51,230 nucleotides of DNA from Catenulispora pinistramenti (GTDB lineage Bacteria > Actinomycetota > Actinomycetes > Streptomycetales > Catenulisporaceae). The DNA lies in NCBI RefSeq assembly GCF_018274385.1, contig NZ_JAAFYZ010000057.1:1-51230 (forward strand). Reading direction: 5' to 3'. This document shows positions 8,492 to 16,660 of the stretch, in pieces. How positions within the stretch are numbered: position 1 is the stretch's first letter; every line of letters starts with the position of its first letter. The notes under the pieces are model-generated. The model did not search any database, was not told the origin of the DNA, and was given only the letters and a program-made list of their open reading frames with translations. The position numbers and the translations under genes were made by a program.

Positions 8492-10276
8492 CTACAGGTA
8501 CTGACCGGTGCTGGCGATCGTGTCGATCGAGCGGCCGGTGTCACCCCCGCGCTTTCCGGTGACCAGCGTGCGGATGAACACGATCCGCTCGCCCTTCTTG
8601 CCGGAGATGCGGGCCCAGTCGTCGGGGTTGGTGGTGTTCGGCAGGTCCTCGTTCTCCTTGAACTCATCGACGCAGGCGCCGAGCAGGTGGGAGACGCGCA
8701 GACCCTTCTGCTTGTGGTCCAGGAAGTCCTTGATCGCGGTCTTCTTGGCGCGGTCGACGATGTTCTGGATCATCGCACCGCTGTTGAAGTCCCGGAAGTA
8801 CATGACTTCCTTGTCCCCGTTGGCGTAGGTGACCTCCAGGAACCGGTTCTCGTCGATCTCGCTGTACATCCGCTCGACCGTGGCCTGGATCATCGCCGAG
8901 ACCGTCTCCTGCCGGTCCCCGCTGTGCTCGGCGAGGTCGTCGGCGTGCAACGGGAGTTCGGTGGTGACGTACTTGCCGAAGATGTCCTTGGCCGCCTCGG
9001 CGTCCGGACGCTCGATCTTGATCTTCACGTCCAGCCGGCCCGGGCGCAGGATCGCCGGGTCGATCATGTCCTCGCGGTTGGAGGCGCCGATGACGATGAC
9101 GTTCTCCAGGCCCTCGACGCCGTCGATCTCCGAGAGCAGCTGCGGGACGATGGTGTTCTCCACGTCCGAGCTGATGCCGCTGCCGCGGGTGCGGAACAGC
9201 GAGTCCATCTCGTCGAAGAACACGATGACCGGGGCACCCTCGCTGGCCTTCTCACGAGCCCGCTGGAAGACCAGGCGGATGTGCCGCTCGGTCTCGCCGA
9301 CGTACTTGTTGAGCAGCTCCGGGCCCTTGATGTTGAGGAAGTAGCTCTTCACGTTGTCCGAGCCGGTCACTTCGGCGACCTTCTTGGCCAGCGAGTTCGC
9401 CACCGCCTTGGCGATCAGGGTCTTGCCACAGCCGGGAGGCCCGTACAGCAGCACGCCCTTGGGCGGCCGGAGCTTGTGCTCCTTGAACAGGTCAGGGTGC
9501 AGATAAGGGAGCTCGACGGCGTCGCGGATCAGCTCGATCTGGCCGTCCAGGCCGCCGATCTCCAGGTAGGAGATGTCCGGCACCTCCTCCAGCACGAGGT
9601 CTTCGACCTCGGACTTGGGGATGACCTCGTAGACGTAGCCGCTGCGCGGCTCCATCAGCAAGGCGTCACCGGGGCGCAGCTTGACGCCGGACTCCAGCAG
9701 CGGCTCGGCCAGGCGCACCACGTGCTCCTCGTCGGTACGCCCGGTGACCAGGGCGCGGCTGCCGTCCTCCAGGATCTCCTTGAGGTTGACGATCTCCCCG
9801 ACACTCTCGAAGCCGAACGCGGCGACCACGTTCAGGGCCTCGTTCAGCATCACCTCCTGGCCGGGGCGCAGAACTCCGGGCTCGATGGAGGGACTCACCG
9901 ACACCCGCATCTTGCGGCCGCCGGTGAAGATGTCGGCGTTGCCTTCGCCGGCGTCCTCCAGGAACACCCCGAAACCGCTCGGCGGCTGCGCGAGGCGGTC
10001 GATCTCCTCCTTCAACGCCACGATCTGGTCGCGCGCCTCACGAAGAGTCGCCACCAGCCGTTCGTTCTGGCTCGTGAGCCCGGCCACAGTGGCCTGCAAC
10101 TCGTTGATCCGCTCCTCCACGGCCCGGCCGCCCCGTGGGGCGTCCGCGGTGTCGCGGAGTCTGCGCCGCAGGACGGCGATCTCCTGCTCCAGGTACGTGA
10201 CCTGGGCAGCGAGGTCGTCCGATCCTCGGCTCGCGCGGCCGGCGCCCTCGCGGATGTCGTCGTCGTGTGCTGGCAC
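8492..10276 (-). CDS. arc: Proteasomal AAA ATPase ARC/Mpa
   Basis: 594-residue ring ATPase that recognises Pup, unfolds pupylated proteins and feeds them to the 20S core. In order: N-terminal coiled coil (about 22-95), two OB-type domains (about 100-225, starting [14 protein letters not shown]), AAA module with Walker A GPPGCGKT (279-286), Walker [10 protein letters not shown] (350-358), [16 protein letters not shown], and a C-terminus ending GQYL, the hydrophobic-Tyr-X motif that docks into the alpha ring. GTG at 10274-10276 is chosen because GGGAGGTGAGG precedes it at ideal spacing; another GTG three codons upstream would overlap that site. Identity with mycobacterial Mpa is very high in the AAA module. 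Confidence 0.97.
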   Translation of the reverse strand: MPAHDDDIREGAGRASRGSDDLAAQVTYLEQEIAVLRRRLRDTADAPRGGRAVEERINELQATVAGLTSQNERLVATLREARDQIVALKEEIDRLAQPPSGFGVFLEDAGEGNADIFTGGRKMRVSVSPSIEPGVLRPGQEVMLNEALNVVAAFGFESVGEIVNLKEILEDGSRALVTGRTDEEHVVRLAEPLLESGVKLRPGDALLMEPRSGYVYEVIPKSEVEDLVLEEVPDISYLEIGGLDGQIELIRDAVELPYLHPDLFKEHKLRPPKGVLLYGPPGCGKTLIAKAVANSLAKKVAEVTGSDNVKSYFLNIKGPELLNKYVGETERHIRLVFQRAREKASEGAPVIVFFDEMDSLFRTRGSGISSDVENTIVPQLLSEIDGVEGLENVIVIGASNREDMIDPAILRPGRLDVKIKIERPDAEAAKDIFGKYVTTELPLHADDLAEHSGDRQETVSAMIQATVERMYSEIDENRFLEVTYANGDKEVMYFRDFNSGAMIQNIVDRAKKTAIKDFLDHKQKGLRVSHLLGACVDEFKENEDLPNTTNPDDWARISGKKGERIVFIRTLVTGKRGGDTGRSIDTIASTGQYL

Positions 10277-10307
10277 GGTCCTCACCTCCCGCCGGAAGCT
10301 GCGATGC

Positions 10308-10353
10308 TCAAGAACTTCCTTGCTGCTGTCCTGCCTAGCGGAGGCGTTCTTGA
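10308..10353. promoter_or_regulatory. Inverted repeat in the arc leader
   Basis: TCAAGAAC (10308-10315) and GTTCTTGA (10346-10353) are perfect 8-bp inverted arms 30 nt apart, 32 nt upstream of the arc start. It could be an operator pair or an mRNA leader stem; I cannot decide. Confidence 0.35.
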
Positions 10354-10570
10354 AACCGCTGAATGTTGTGCAGTTGCCACCGAGACCGGGAGCGGCATCC
10401 CCCGCGGGTCCGGAACTCGGGTGCTCTTCGTAGGAACAACAAGGCCTGTCGTCATCACGATTCCCCCTCACTCGGCTGGTTATGTTGCGCCGGTACGGAG
10501 TTGTGATCCGATCCTTGCCCACTGGTGGTTCTTTGTCGAGCAGCATTGGATCAACGACCGGGACCGGCGC

Positions 10571-10598
10571 TTGGTTCTGGGCTCGGCCTTGATAGCGT
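10571..10598 (+). promoter_or_regulatory. Ferredoxin promoter, leaderless
   Basis: TTGGTT (10571-10576) and TAGCGT (10593-10598) with a 16-nt spacer; the -10 box ends 7 nt before the ATG at 10606 and no Shine-Dalgarno is visible, so transcription should start at or next to the start codon. Confidence 0.6.
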
Positions 10599-10605
10599 CT
10601 CGAAT

Positions 10606-10908
10606 ATGACGGCCACTACTGACACGGATGCGCTAGAGGTCTGGATCGACCACGATCTGTGTACGGGCGACGGTATCTGCGCACAGTACGCGCCGGATGT
10701 GTTCGAACTCGACATCGACGGCGTGGCCTACGTGAAGGACGGTCCGGACGCCGAACTGCGCACCGGCGCCGAGGCCCGCGTGCCGGTCCCGGCCGATCTG
10801 GTGCTGGCGGTCATCGACTCGGCGAAGGAGTGTCCCGGCGACTGCATCCACGTTCGGCGGGCCGCCGACGGGGTGACGGTCGCGGGACCGGACGCCGAGG
10901 ACGCGTAG
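10606..10908 (+). CDS. Small [3Fe-4S]-type ferredoxin beside arc
   Basis: 100-residue soluble electron carrier. Cys19, Cys25 and Cys76-Pro form the three-ligand pattern of actinobacterial 3Fe-4S ferredoxins; the first motif is C-T-G-D-G-I-C, with Asp22 at the position that is the fourth Cys in 4Fe-4S proteins, and there is an extra Cys80 (ECPGDCI). [15 protein letters not shown] is the conserved core. An Asp in that position can ligate a fourth iron in some archaeal ferredoxins, so cluster type is uncertain. It is transcribed divergently from arc, an association I recall in other actinobacteria; its redox partner is not encoded in this window. Confidence 0.9.
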   Translation: MTATTDTDALEVWIDHDLCTGDGICAQYAPDVFELDIDGVAYVKDGPDAELRTGAEARVPVPADLVLAVIDSAKECPGDCIHVRRAADGVTVAGPDAEDA

Positions 10909-11120
10909 TCCCCGGCCCGGCGGTGGCCATACACATCACATAGTCATGCATGTCACATATACGTCCATACGTCATATATAAGGACAAACGGCGGCCCAGG
11001 CGGGCGTTGGACGGCGGGAGAACCAGTTCCGCCCCAGCTCGGCACCGATCCGTTCCGCCGTCACCCCCGCCCGCCGCCCGATGGCGAGCGCGCCGCCTCT
11101 TGAGCCGGCCCGCCCCCGCT

Positions 11121-11161
11121 CTCGCACAACCGGCCCTCGCACAACCGGCCCTCGGACAACC
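11121..11161. repeat. 15-bp tandem repeat, 2.7 copies
   Basis: CTCGCACAACCGGCC at 11121-11135 and 11136-11150 with a partial third copy (CTCGGACAACC). It lies between the ferredoxin and beta-CASP genes (10909-11191), which converge. The same gap holds an AT-rich island at about 10927-10982, conspicuous in this GC-rich DNA, but no gene. Confidence 0.7.
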
Positions 11162-11191
11162 AGACGCTTCATCCCCGTCCGAGGTTGCAGA

Positions 11192-12484
11192 TCAAGCCCA
11201 GGTTCGCTCGATCGGGTGACCCCCCAGGTCATACGACCGCGCCAGGATCGGCAGCAGCCGGGTCGGTCCGGCCACCGGGTGCAGCCGCTCGGGGGCGTCG
11301 GTGTGGATCGGCACCACGGTCCGCGGTGCCACCCGGTGCACCAGGGTGTGCAGGTCGTCGGCGGTGGCGTGGCCGAACGAGCCGATCCGGCGCAGCGGGA
11401 TGCCCAGGACGTCCAGCCACTCCATGAACAGCGCCCAGCGCGACTCGAACGGGCCCAGCGGCTCCCCGTTGGCGTGCAGCCACACGGTCCGGTCGCCGAC
11501 CGGCAGGTCCGCCAGGTCCGGGATGCCGCGCAGGTCGCGCAGGTCCGGCTGGTACACCCAGTCCCCCGGAGCGGCCTGGATCGCCTCCAGGCCGACCTCG
11601 GAGTACGCCACCACACCCTGGACGTCCAGGGCCCGCAGGAAGGCCGCCACGGCCTCGCCCCAGACGATCTGCCGCCCGGCCGCCCCGGCCACCTCGATGA
11701 ACTCCGCGACCCGCTCCAGATCGCGCGGATACATCGCCAGCAGCACCAGGTCCCCGCGCGCGTCCGCCAGCGCCGCGGCGAAGTCCCGGACCACGTCGTC
11801 CTCGGTGCGCACCGGCCCCGGGAACACCGGCAGCCCCAAAGCGGTGCCCTCTGTGACGAACATCTCACAGCCCGCGGCGCGCTCGGCCAGCCGCCAGGCC
11901 CGCTCCGGCGCGCGGCCGTGGAACCGGATGTCGCCGGTGAAGGCCACTACTCCGTCAGAGGTGGTGACCAGGTAGCCGCTGGCCCCGGGCACGTCGTGGT
12001 CGACGGTGATCCGCTCCACGGTCATCGGGCCGAAGCGCACCGGCGTGGAGTCGGCCAGCGCCTGCCAGTCCGGGTCGCCGCCGGGCAGGCCGTCCCCGGC
12101 CGCGGCCAGCGCCCGCATCACCGCGATGGTCTCCGGCGCGGCGTGCACCTCGATGCCCGGCCGCAGGGTCCCGACCAGTCCGCAGTGGTCGATGTGGGCG
12201 TGGCTGACGAACACCGCCGTGGGCGGCCCCTCCTCCGCCAGCGTGTCTCCGGGTTCGATCATCGCCGGGTCGTAGACCCCCGGCACCCGCGGCGCCGCGC
12301 CGACCCGCAGCCGGTCGGCGAGGTAGCGGTGCTGCCGGGGCACGACCGGCGGCCGGAACAGGTCGGTGCCTCGGGGGATGTCGAGCCCGAAGTCGAGCAG
12401 GACCCGGTGGTCCCCCTCGGTGATCAGGACCTTGCTGGAGCCGATGACGCCGACCCCGCCCCAGAACTCGACGGTTGCTGCCAT
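11192..12484 (-). CDS. Beta-CASP metallo-beta-lactamase-fold hydrolase (RNase J-like)
   Basis: 430-residue metal-dependent hydrolase. The MBL core carries the zinc motif SHAHIDHCG (His95, His97, Asp99, His100), a later HD in ITVDHDVPGASGYLV and TGDIRFHG. The second half has beta-CASP features: MYPRDLERV (motif A Asp), GSFGHATADDL (motif B His) and VVPIHTDAPERL (motif C His). This is the pattern of RNase J and CPSF-type nucleases, acting on phosphodiesters of RNA or DNA. It is shorter than RNase J and lacks its C-terminal domain. It ends the transporter operon, starting 19 nt after the HAD gene, which hints at processing of an imported phosphorylated or phosphodiester compound; the actual substrate is unknown. 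Confidence 0.8.
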   Translation of the reverse strand: MAATVEFWGGVGVIGSSKVLITEGDHRVLLDFGLDIPRGTDLFRPPVVPRQHRYLADRLRVGAAPRVPGVYDPAMIEPGDTLAEEGPPTAVFVSHAHIDHCGLVGTLRPGIEVHAAPETIAVMRALAAAGDGLPGGDPDWQALADSTPVRFGPMTVERITVDHDVPGASGYLVTTSDGVVAFTGDIRFHGRAPERAWRLAERAAGCEMFVTEGTALGLPVFPGPVRTEDDVVRDFAAALADARGDLVLLAMYPRDLERVAEFIEVAGAAGRQIVWGEAVAAFLRALDVQGVVAYSEVGLEAIQAAPGDWVYQPDLRDLRGIPDLADLPVGDRTVWLHANGEPLGPFESRWALFMEWLDVLGIPLRRIGSFGHATADDLHTLVHRVAPRTVVPIHTDAPERLHPVAGPTRLLPILARSYDLGGHPIERTWA

Positions 12485-12503
12485 GGAGATATCCGTGTTC
12501 TTC

Positions 12504-13241
12504 CTATGAATTGTGCGCGCCGGCCCAGGAGAAGATCCCGGGCAGGATGTCCTCGACCACAGCGGCGGAGACCGTCGCGGGGCCGTCGGCGCGGCCGAAC
12601 CGGTCGATGTAGCCGGCGCACGCGCCGACCGCCATCGCGGGTTCGATCTCGTTGAAGTAGTGGTCGCCGAGCGAGAACAGCTCGGCGGCCGGCCGGTCGG
12701 CCAGCTCCGCGGCGATCCACCGCCGCAGTCCCTGAGGTTTGTTGGCGCCGGAGACGACCTCCTCGAACAGGGCGGTGACCCCGAGCCGGTCCAGCAGCGG
12801 CGCCAAGCCGCCGGCCGGGCTGTTGGTGGCCAGCACGATCCGCACCCGGCCGCGCAGTTCGGCGAGCGCCTCGACCAGCGCCGGGACCGCCGTGACCCGG
12901 CAGGCCGCGGTCAACATGTACTGCCGGCTGGCCAGGAACGCCTCCTCGGTGGCGGCCGGGTCGACCCCGGACAGCGCGGCGAGCCCGATCGCGGCGCCCC
13001 AGGCGTCGACCGAGCTGCGCAGCACCGCGGCCGCGGCCTCGTCGGCCACGCCGTCCGCCGCCGCCACCCCGCGTTCGAGGTAGGCCTGGAACAGGTCCAG
13101 GAACCGGCCGCGCAACTCCGTCGGCAGGCCGTCGGCGGCGTGCTCGGCGTAGAACCGGACCGGGGCGTCGTCGCGGTAGACGGTGCCGTCGAAGTCGACG
13201 ACCAGGATCGGCCGGCGGTCTGTCGTTTCCGCCTCAGCCAC
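12504..13241 (-). CDS. HAD-superfamily phosphatase
   Basis: 245-residue haloacid-dehalogenase-fold hydrolase. Motif I VVDFDGTVY supplies Asp16 nucleophile and Asp18; motif II is ATNSPAGG, motif III the Lys in SGANKPQG, motif IV SLGDHYFNEIEPAMAVGA. An alpha-helical C1 cap sits between motifs I and II. Such enzymes remove phosphate from small metabolites. It overlaps the end of the upstream permease gene by 8 nt, so translation is coupled and it very probably works on the transported compound. The closest functional analogues cannot be fixed by eye. Confidence 0.85.
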   Translation of the reverse strand: MAEAETTDRRPILVVDFDGTVYRDDAPVRFYAEHAADGLPTELRGRFLDLFQAYLERGVAAADGVADEAAAAVLRSSVDAWGAAIGLAALSGVDPAATEEAFLASRQYMLTAACRVTAVPALVEALAELRGRVRIVLATNSPAGGLAPLLDRLGVTALFEEVVSGANKPQGLRRWIAAELADRPAAELFSLGDHYFNEIEPAMAVGACAGYIDRFGRADGPATVSAAVVEDILPGIFSWAGAHNS

Positions 13242-14106
13242 GCACGCCTCCGGCCGCCGACAGCGCGCCGCGGATGAACTGCCGCTGCAACAGCAGGAAG
13301 AACACCATGACCGGCAGTGTGGTGAAGGTGACGGCCGCGGCCAGGCCCGGGAAGTCGGTGCCCTCGGCGTTGGCGAAGGTGGACAGCCCGACCTCGACCG
13401 GCTGCACCGTGCTCGAGGACTCCATGCTGGAGTTCGTCATGATCACCGGCCACAGGAACGAGTTCCAGGAGCCCAGGAACACGTTGATGGCCACGATGAT
13501 CAGCGCCGGGCGCACCATCGGGATCCCGATCGAGCGCAGGAAGCGCAGCCGCGAGGCGCCGTCCAGCGCCGCGGCGTCCAGGATCTCGGCCGGCATGGTC
13601 AGGAAGAACTGCCGGACCAGGAAGATCCCGAAGACGCTGGCGCCCCACGGGATGATCTGGATCCAGTAGGTGTTCAGCAGGTGCAGGTCGTTGGCCAGCA
13701 CGTAGTCCGGGATGATCAGCACCGTGCCGGGCATCATCAGCACCGAGAGCACGACCAGCGTCAGCACCTTGCGGCCGGGGAAGCGCAGCACGCCGAAGGC
13801 GAAGCCGGCCAGCAGCGAGGTGACCAGGCACAGGACCACCGTGCACGAGGCGATCAGGATGGTGTTCCCGAACAACCGCAGCCACGGCGCCGAGTGCCAG
13901 GCCCGGGACCAGTTCGACCAGTCCCAGTGCGGCACCAGCACCGGCGGGAAGTCGCTGAACTCGCCGGGATGCCCGAGGGAGATCACCACCGTCCAGTAGA
14001 ACGGGAAGACGAACGCGATCGCGATGGCGACGGCGAACACGCGCCGGGCCCAACGCCCGGCGCGGCTCGCCCCCGCCATGCCGCGGGAGGCTGAGTTCTT
14101 ACTCAC
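13234..14106 (-). CDS. ABC sugar-type permease (MalG/UgpE-like)
   Basis: 290-residue inner-membrane permease of the carbohydrate uptake class CUT1. A basic N-terminus and first helix (VFAVAIAIAFVFPFYWTVVISL) are followed by a periplasmic loop and five further helices; the EAA-type ATPase contact is DAAALDGASRLRFLRSIGIPMVRPA. GTG start overlaps the stop of the solute-binding protein gene (GTGA). No ATPase gene occurs in the operon, so a shared MsiK-type ATPase encoded elsewhere is expected, as in Streptomyces sugar transporters. Confidence 0.92.
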   Translation of the reverse strand: MSKNSASRGMAGASRAGRWARRVFAVAIAIAFVFPFYWTVVISLGHPGEFSDFPPVLVPHWDWSNWSRAWHSAPWLRLFGNTILIASCTVVLCLVTSLLAGFAFGVLRFPGRKVLTLVVLSVLMMPGTVLIIPDYVLANDLHLLNTYWIQIIPWGASVFGIFLVRQFFLTMPAEILDAAALDGASRLRFLRSIGIPMVRPALIIVAINVFLGSWNSFLWPVIMTNSSMESSSTVQPVEVGLSTFANAEGTDFPGLAAAVTFTTLPVMVFFLLLQRQFIRGALSAAGGVRG

Positions 14107-15443
14107 CCCTGCGCCTTAGCGGCGGTGCACGCGCCCTGCGCGGTGTTCAGCGCGTCAGAGGGCTGCTTGCCGTTCTCCAGCACCTCCTGGATCGCGGTGG
14201 ACTCATAGCCCTGGCACTTGAAGATCCAGTCGAACCCGGGCAGCACGAAGGCGGTGTCCAGTTCGGAGACCGCGGCGGTGACGTACGGGTTCTTGGCCAC
14301 GAAGTCCTGCATCACCGGGTCGGACAGGGCCTGGCTGGTCACCGGCAGGTAGCCGGAGGTGGCCGACCACTGGGCCTGCTCGGCCGGGCTGTCGATGAAC
14401 TTCATGAAGGCCCAGGCCGCGGCCTTCTGCTCGGCGGTGGCCGAGGAGAACATCACGATGTTGGTGCCGGTCAGCTCGTTGACCGCGCCGGCCGGGCCGG
14501 AGGGCAGCGCGCCGATGCCCAGCTTGAACTTGCCGCCGACGGTCTTGTTCTCGAAGCCGTAGCCGGCCGCCGAGGAGATGTCGAAGGCGCCCTTCTGGGC
14601 GCCCAGCGCCGTCTCGCCGGGGTAGTTCTTGCCGGTGGCCAGCGCGCCGGCGTCCTTCAGGTCCTTGAGGTACTGCAGGGCCTTGACCGCACCGGGGTCG
14701 GTCAGGTGCGGGGTGCCGTCCGCGTCATACAGCTTCGCGCCGTTGGCCTCGGCCAGGATCTCGAACCACTGGGTGCCGTAGGTCGCGCCGGTGGCCGAGC
14801 CGGGGTCGATGGTGGTGCCGGTGACGCCGTTGGTGGAGACCGCCTTGAGCACCGAGGCGTAGTCGTCCCAGGTCTTGGGCGTGCTCTGGCCGTCCTTGGC
14901 CACCATGTCGGCGTTGGAGAACAGGATCAGCACGCTCTTGTTGAACGGCCACATCCAGGTCTTGCCGTCCGGCAGCTTCATGTCGGCCTGCACGCCCTTG
15001 TAGAACGTGGACATCTCGGCCGGGGTGTCGGTGCCGGCCAGGTCGCTGATCGGGACCAGCTTGCCGGCGGACTGGAAGTAGTCGGCCCAGCTCTCGTAGG
15101 CCTGGCCGATGGTCGGAGCGTTCCCGGCCTGCACCTCGGCCTTCTCCTTGGTGTACATCGTGCCGTAGTCCGGGTCGCCCTGGAGCTTGACGGTGATGTT
15201 CGGGTACTTCGCCTGGAAGTCGGAGACGAGCTTGTCCATCGCCGGCTTCAGCGTCCCGATCGTCATCGCCTCCTCGAAGGTGATGGTGACCGGCCCGGTG
15301 GGCACCGCGAGCTCGGTGCCCGAGCCGCTGCTCTTGGCCCCGGTGTTGTCGGACTTCGGCGTGGAGGTGCCGCCGCCGGCACACGCCGTGGCGGTGAGGG
15401 CGATAGCGGCCAGCCCGGCGGCCGCGGTGATGCGCTTACCCAT
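14103..15443 (-). CDS. Solute-binding lipoprotein (UgpB/MalE-like)
   Basis: 446-residue extracellular solute-binding protein. The signal sequence ends in a lipobox at Cys21 (TATAC), followed by a Gly/Ser/Thr linker. The mature part has the family-1 binding-protein layout: DFQAKYPNITVKLQGDPDYGTMYTKEKA near the start and WAFMKFIDSPAEQAQWSATSGYLPVT near the end. The region around QAGNAPTIGQAYESWADYFQSAGKLVPI resembles UgpB (glycerol-3-phosphate) more than maltose proteins. With a phosphatase and a phosphodiesterase-like hydrolase in the operon, a phosphorylated ligand is plausible; this is inference. The gene sits between the two permease genes rather than ahead of them. Confidence 0.92.
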   Translation of the reverse strand: MGKRITAAAGLAAIALTATACAGGGTSTPKSDNTGAKSSGSGTELAVPTGPVTITFEEAMTIGTLKPAMDKLVSDFQAKYPNITVKLQGDPDYGTMYTKEKAEVQAGNAPTIGQAYESWADYFQSAGKLVPISDLAGTDTPAEMSTFYKGVQADMKLPDGKTWMWPFNKSVLILFSNADMVAKDGQSTPKTWDDYASVLKAVSTNGVTGTTIDPGSATGATYGTQWFEILAEANGAKLYDADGTPHLTDPGAVKALQYLKDLKDAGALATGKNYPGETALGAQKGAFDISSAAGYGFENKTVGGKFKLGIGALPSGPAGAVNELTGTNIVMFSSATAEQKAAAWAFMKFIDSPAEQAQWSATSGYLPVTSQALSDPVMQDFVAKNPYVTAAVSELDTAFVLPGFDWIFKCQGYESTAIQEVLENGKQPSDALNTAQGACTAAKAQG

Positions 15444-15502
15444 GATGGTTCAGGTCTCCCGAAGTGAGGGGTTTTGGTGGCACTGCGATTCGGTGTGGCG
15501 GA

Positions 15503-16459
15503 TCAGACCAGGGCGTGCGACTCGCCGCCGGCCGCGGTGCGGCGCCGGACGAGGGTGAAGAAGACGGTGATGGCGAACAGGACCACGGCCAGCGCCGCGC
15601 CGTATCCGGTGTCGCTGAAGATGAAGGCCTCCTGGTAGACCAGGTAGCTCAGGGTGGTCGTGGAGTAGGCGGGGCCGCCGCTGGAGAGCTGGTAGAACTG
15701 CGTGAAGGCCTGCAGCGAGGTGATCGCGGTGATGGCGACCACGAACACGGTCACCGGCCGCAACTGGTGCCAGGTGACGTGCCAGAACTCCTGCCAGGCC
15801 GAGCAGCCGTCGACCCGCGCGGCCTCGGAGAGCTCGTTGGACAGCGTGGCCAGCCCGCCGAGGAACACCACGGTGGTGAAGCCGACCTCGTGCCACAGGC
15901 TGTAGATGATGACCGCGGGCATCGACGAGGACGAGGACTGGAGCCACTGCGAAGTCGGCAGGTGCAGGCTGTGCAGGAACCAGTCGGCCAGCCCGAACTT
16001 GGGGTTGAAGATCCAGACCCAGATCATCGACGTGGCGATCATCGGCGTGGCGTGCGGCAGGAACACCGCCACCCGCGTGGAGTTCAGCAGCAGGCCCCCG
16101 CGCTGCAACAGCAGAGCCAGCGCCAGCGAGATCGCCGTCCCGCCGACCACCATCGCCCCGGTGAAGTACAGCGAGTGCCACAGGCTGCTCAAGAACGTCG
16201 GCTGCGTGGCGTTGAACAGCCGCGAGTAGTTCCCCAGGCCCTTGAACTTCGACAGCGCCGGATTCAGCGCGTTCCACTTCCACAGCGAGACGTAGAAGGT
16301 GTAGCCGGTGGGAATGATCACGAAGGCCAGGAACACCAGCACGGCCGGCGCCGAGTAGGCCCACCCCCAGCGGGTCGCGCGGAAGTCCCGGGCACGGTTC
16401 CGGCGCCCCGGGCCGGGCGGTGCGGCGAGGGCCTTGGCGGCCTCGGTCGTTGCGGTCAC
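15503..16459 (-). CDS. ABC sugar-type permease (MalF/UgpA-like)
   Basis: 318-residue permease, first gene of the operon. Six helices are visible, beginning YSAPAVLVFLAFVIIPTGYTFYVSL; the EAA loop is EAARVDGCSAWQEFWHVTWHQLRP. GTG at 16457-16459 is the first plausible start: upstream in frame is Arg/Pro-rich. There is no Shine-Dalgarno; instead a long palindrome ends 4 nt upstream, so the start may be leaderless or controlled by that structure. The gap to the binding-protein gene is 59 nt. Confidence 0.9.
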   Translation of the reverse strand: MTATTEAAKALAAPPGPGRRNRARDFRATRWGWAYSAPAVLVFLAFVIIPTGYTFYVSLWKWNALNPALSKFKGLGNYSRLFNATQPTFLSSLWHSLYFTGAMVVGGTAISLALALLLQRGGLLLNSTRVAVFLPHATPMIATSMIWVWIFNPKFGLADWFLHSLHLPTSQWLQSSSSSMPAVIIYSLWHEVGFTTVVFLGGLATLSNELSEAARVDGCSAWQEFWHVTWHQLRPVTVFVVAITAITSLQAFTQFYQLSSGGPAYSTTTLSYLVYQEAFIFSDTGYGAALAVVLFAITVFFTLVRRRTAAGGESHALV

Positions 16460-16463
16460 GGCA

Positions 16464-16505
16464 CGAAACTGTCGCGGGTCAGTGTGTCGATCCCGCGACG
16501 TTTCG
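16464..16505 (-). promoter_or_regulatory. 42-bp interrupted palindrome ahead of the ABC operon
   Basis: CGAAAC-T-GTCGCGGG (16464-16478) pairs with CCCGCGACGTTTCG (16492-16505): 14 matching positions with one bulged T, 13-nt centre. It ends 4 nt before the GTG of the first permease. It fits an operator for a LacI/ROK-type sugar regulator or a stem that hides the start codon. A TATAAG box lies at 16529-16534 on the same strand. Confidence 0.6.
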
Positions 16506-16660
16506 ATGAACAGTCGACTACAAGGCTTCTTATATTCGCGATCTTGTGGTGTCCTGGTACGTTGGCCACCTTCCGACCACCGGGACGAACCGCCGGACAC
16601 CGGCCCCGGCCAGGGGAAACCGGCACCCCGGCCAGGCCGGGCGGGCACCCGGCAGTACAG

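Noticed and set aside
8183..10609. 808-codon plus-strand open frame
   Set aside because: Antisense to arc and the dop-arc gap; composition is typical of shadow frames and it would run through the arc terminator and promoter.
10927..10982. Attachment site of an integrated element at the AT-rich island
   Set aside because: No tRNA, integrase or matching direct repeat at the other end of the transport operon; kept only as a note.
11192..12484. Annotation as housekeeping RNase J
   Set aside because: Shorter than RNase J, lacks the C-terminal domain and sits in a transport operon; only RNase J-like beta-CASP can be claimed.
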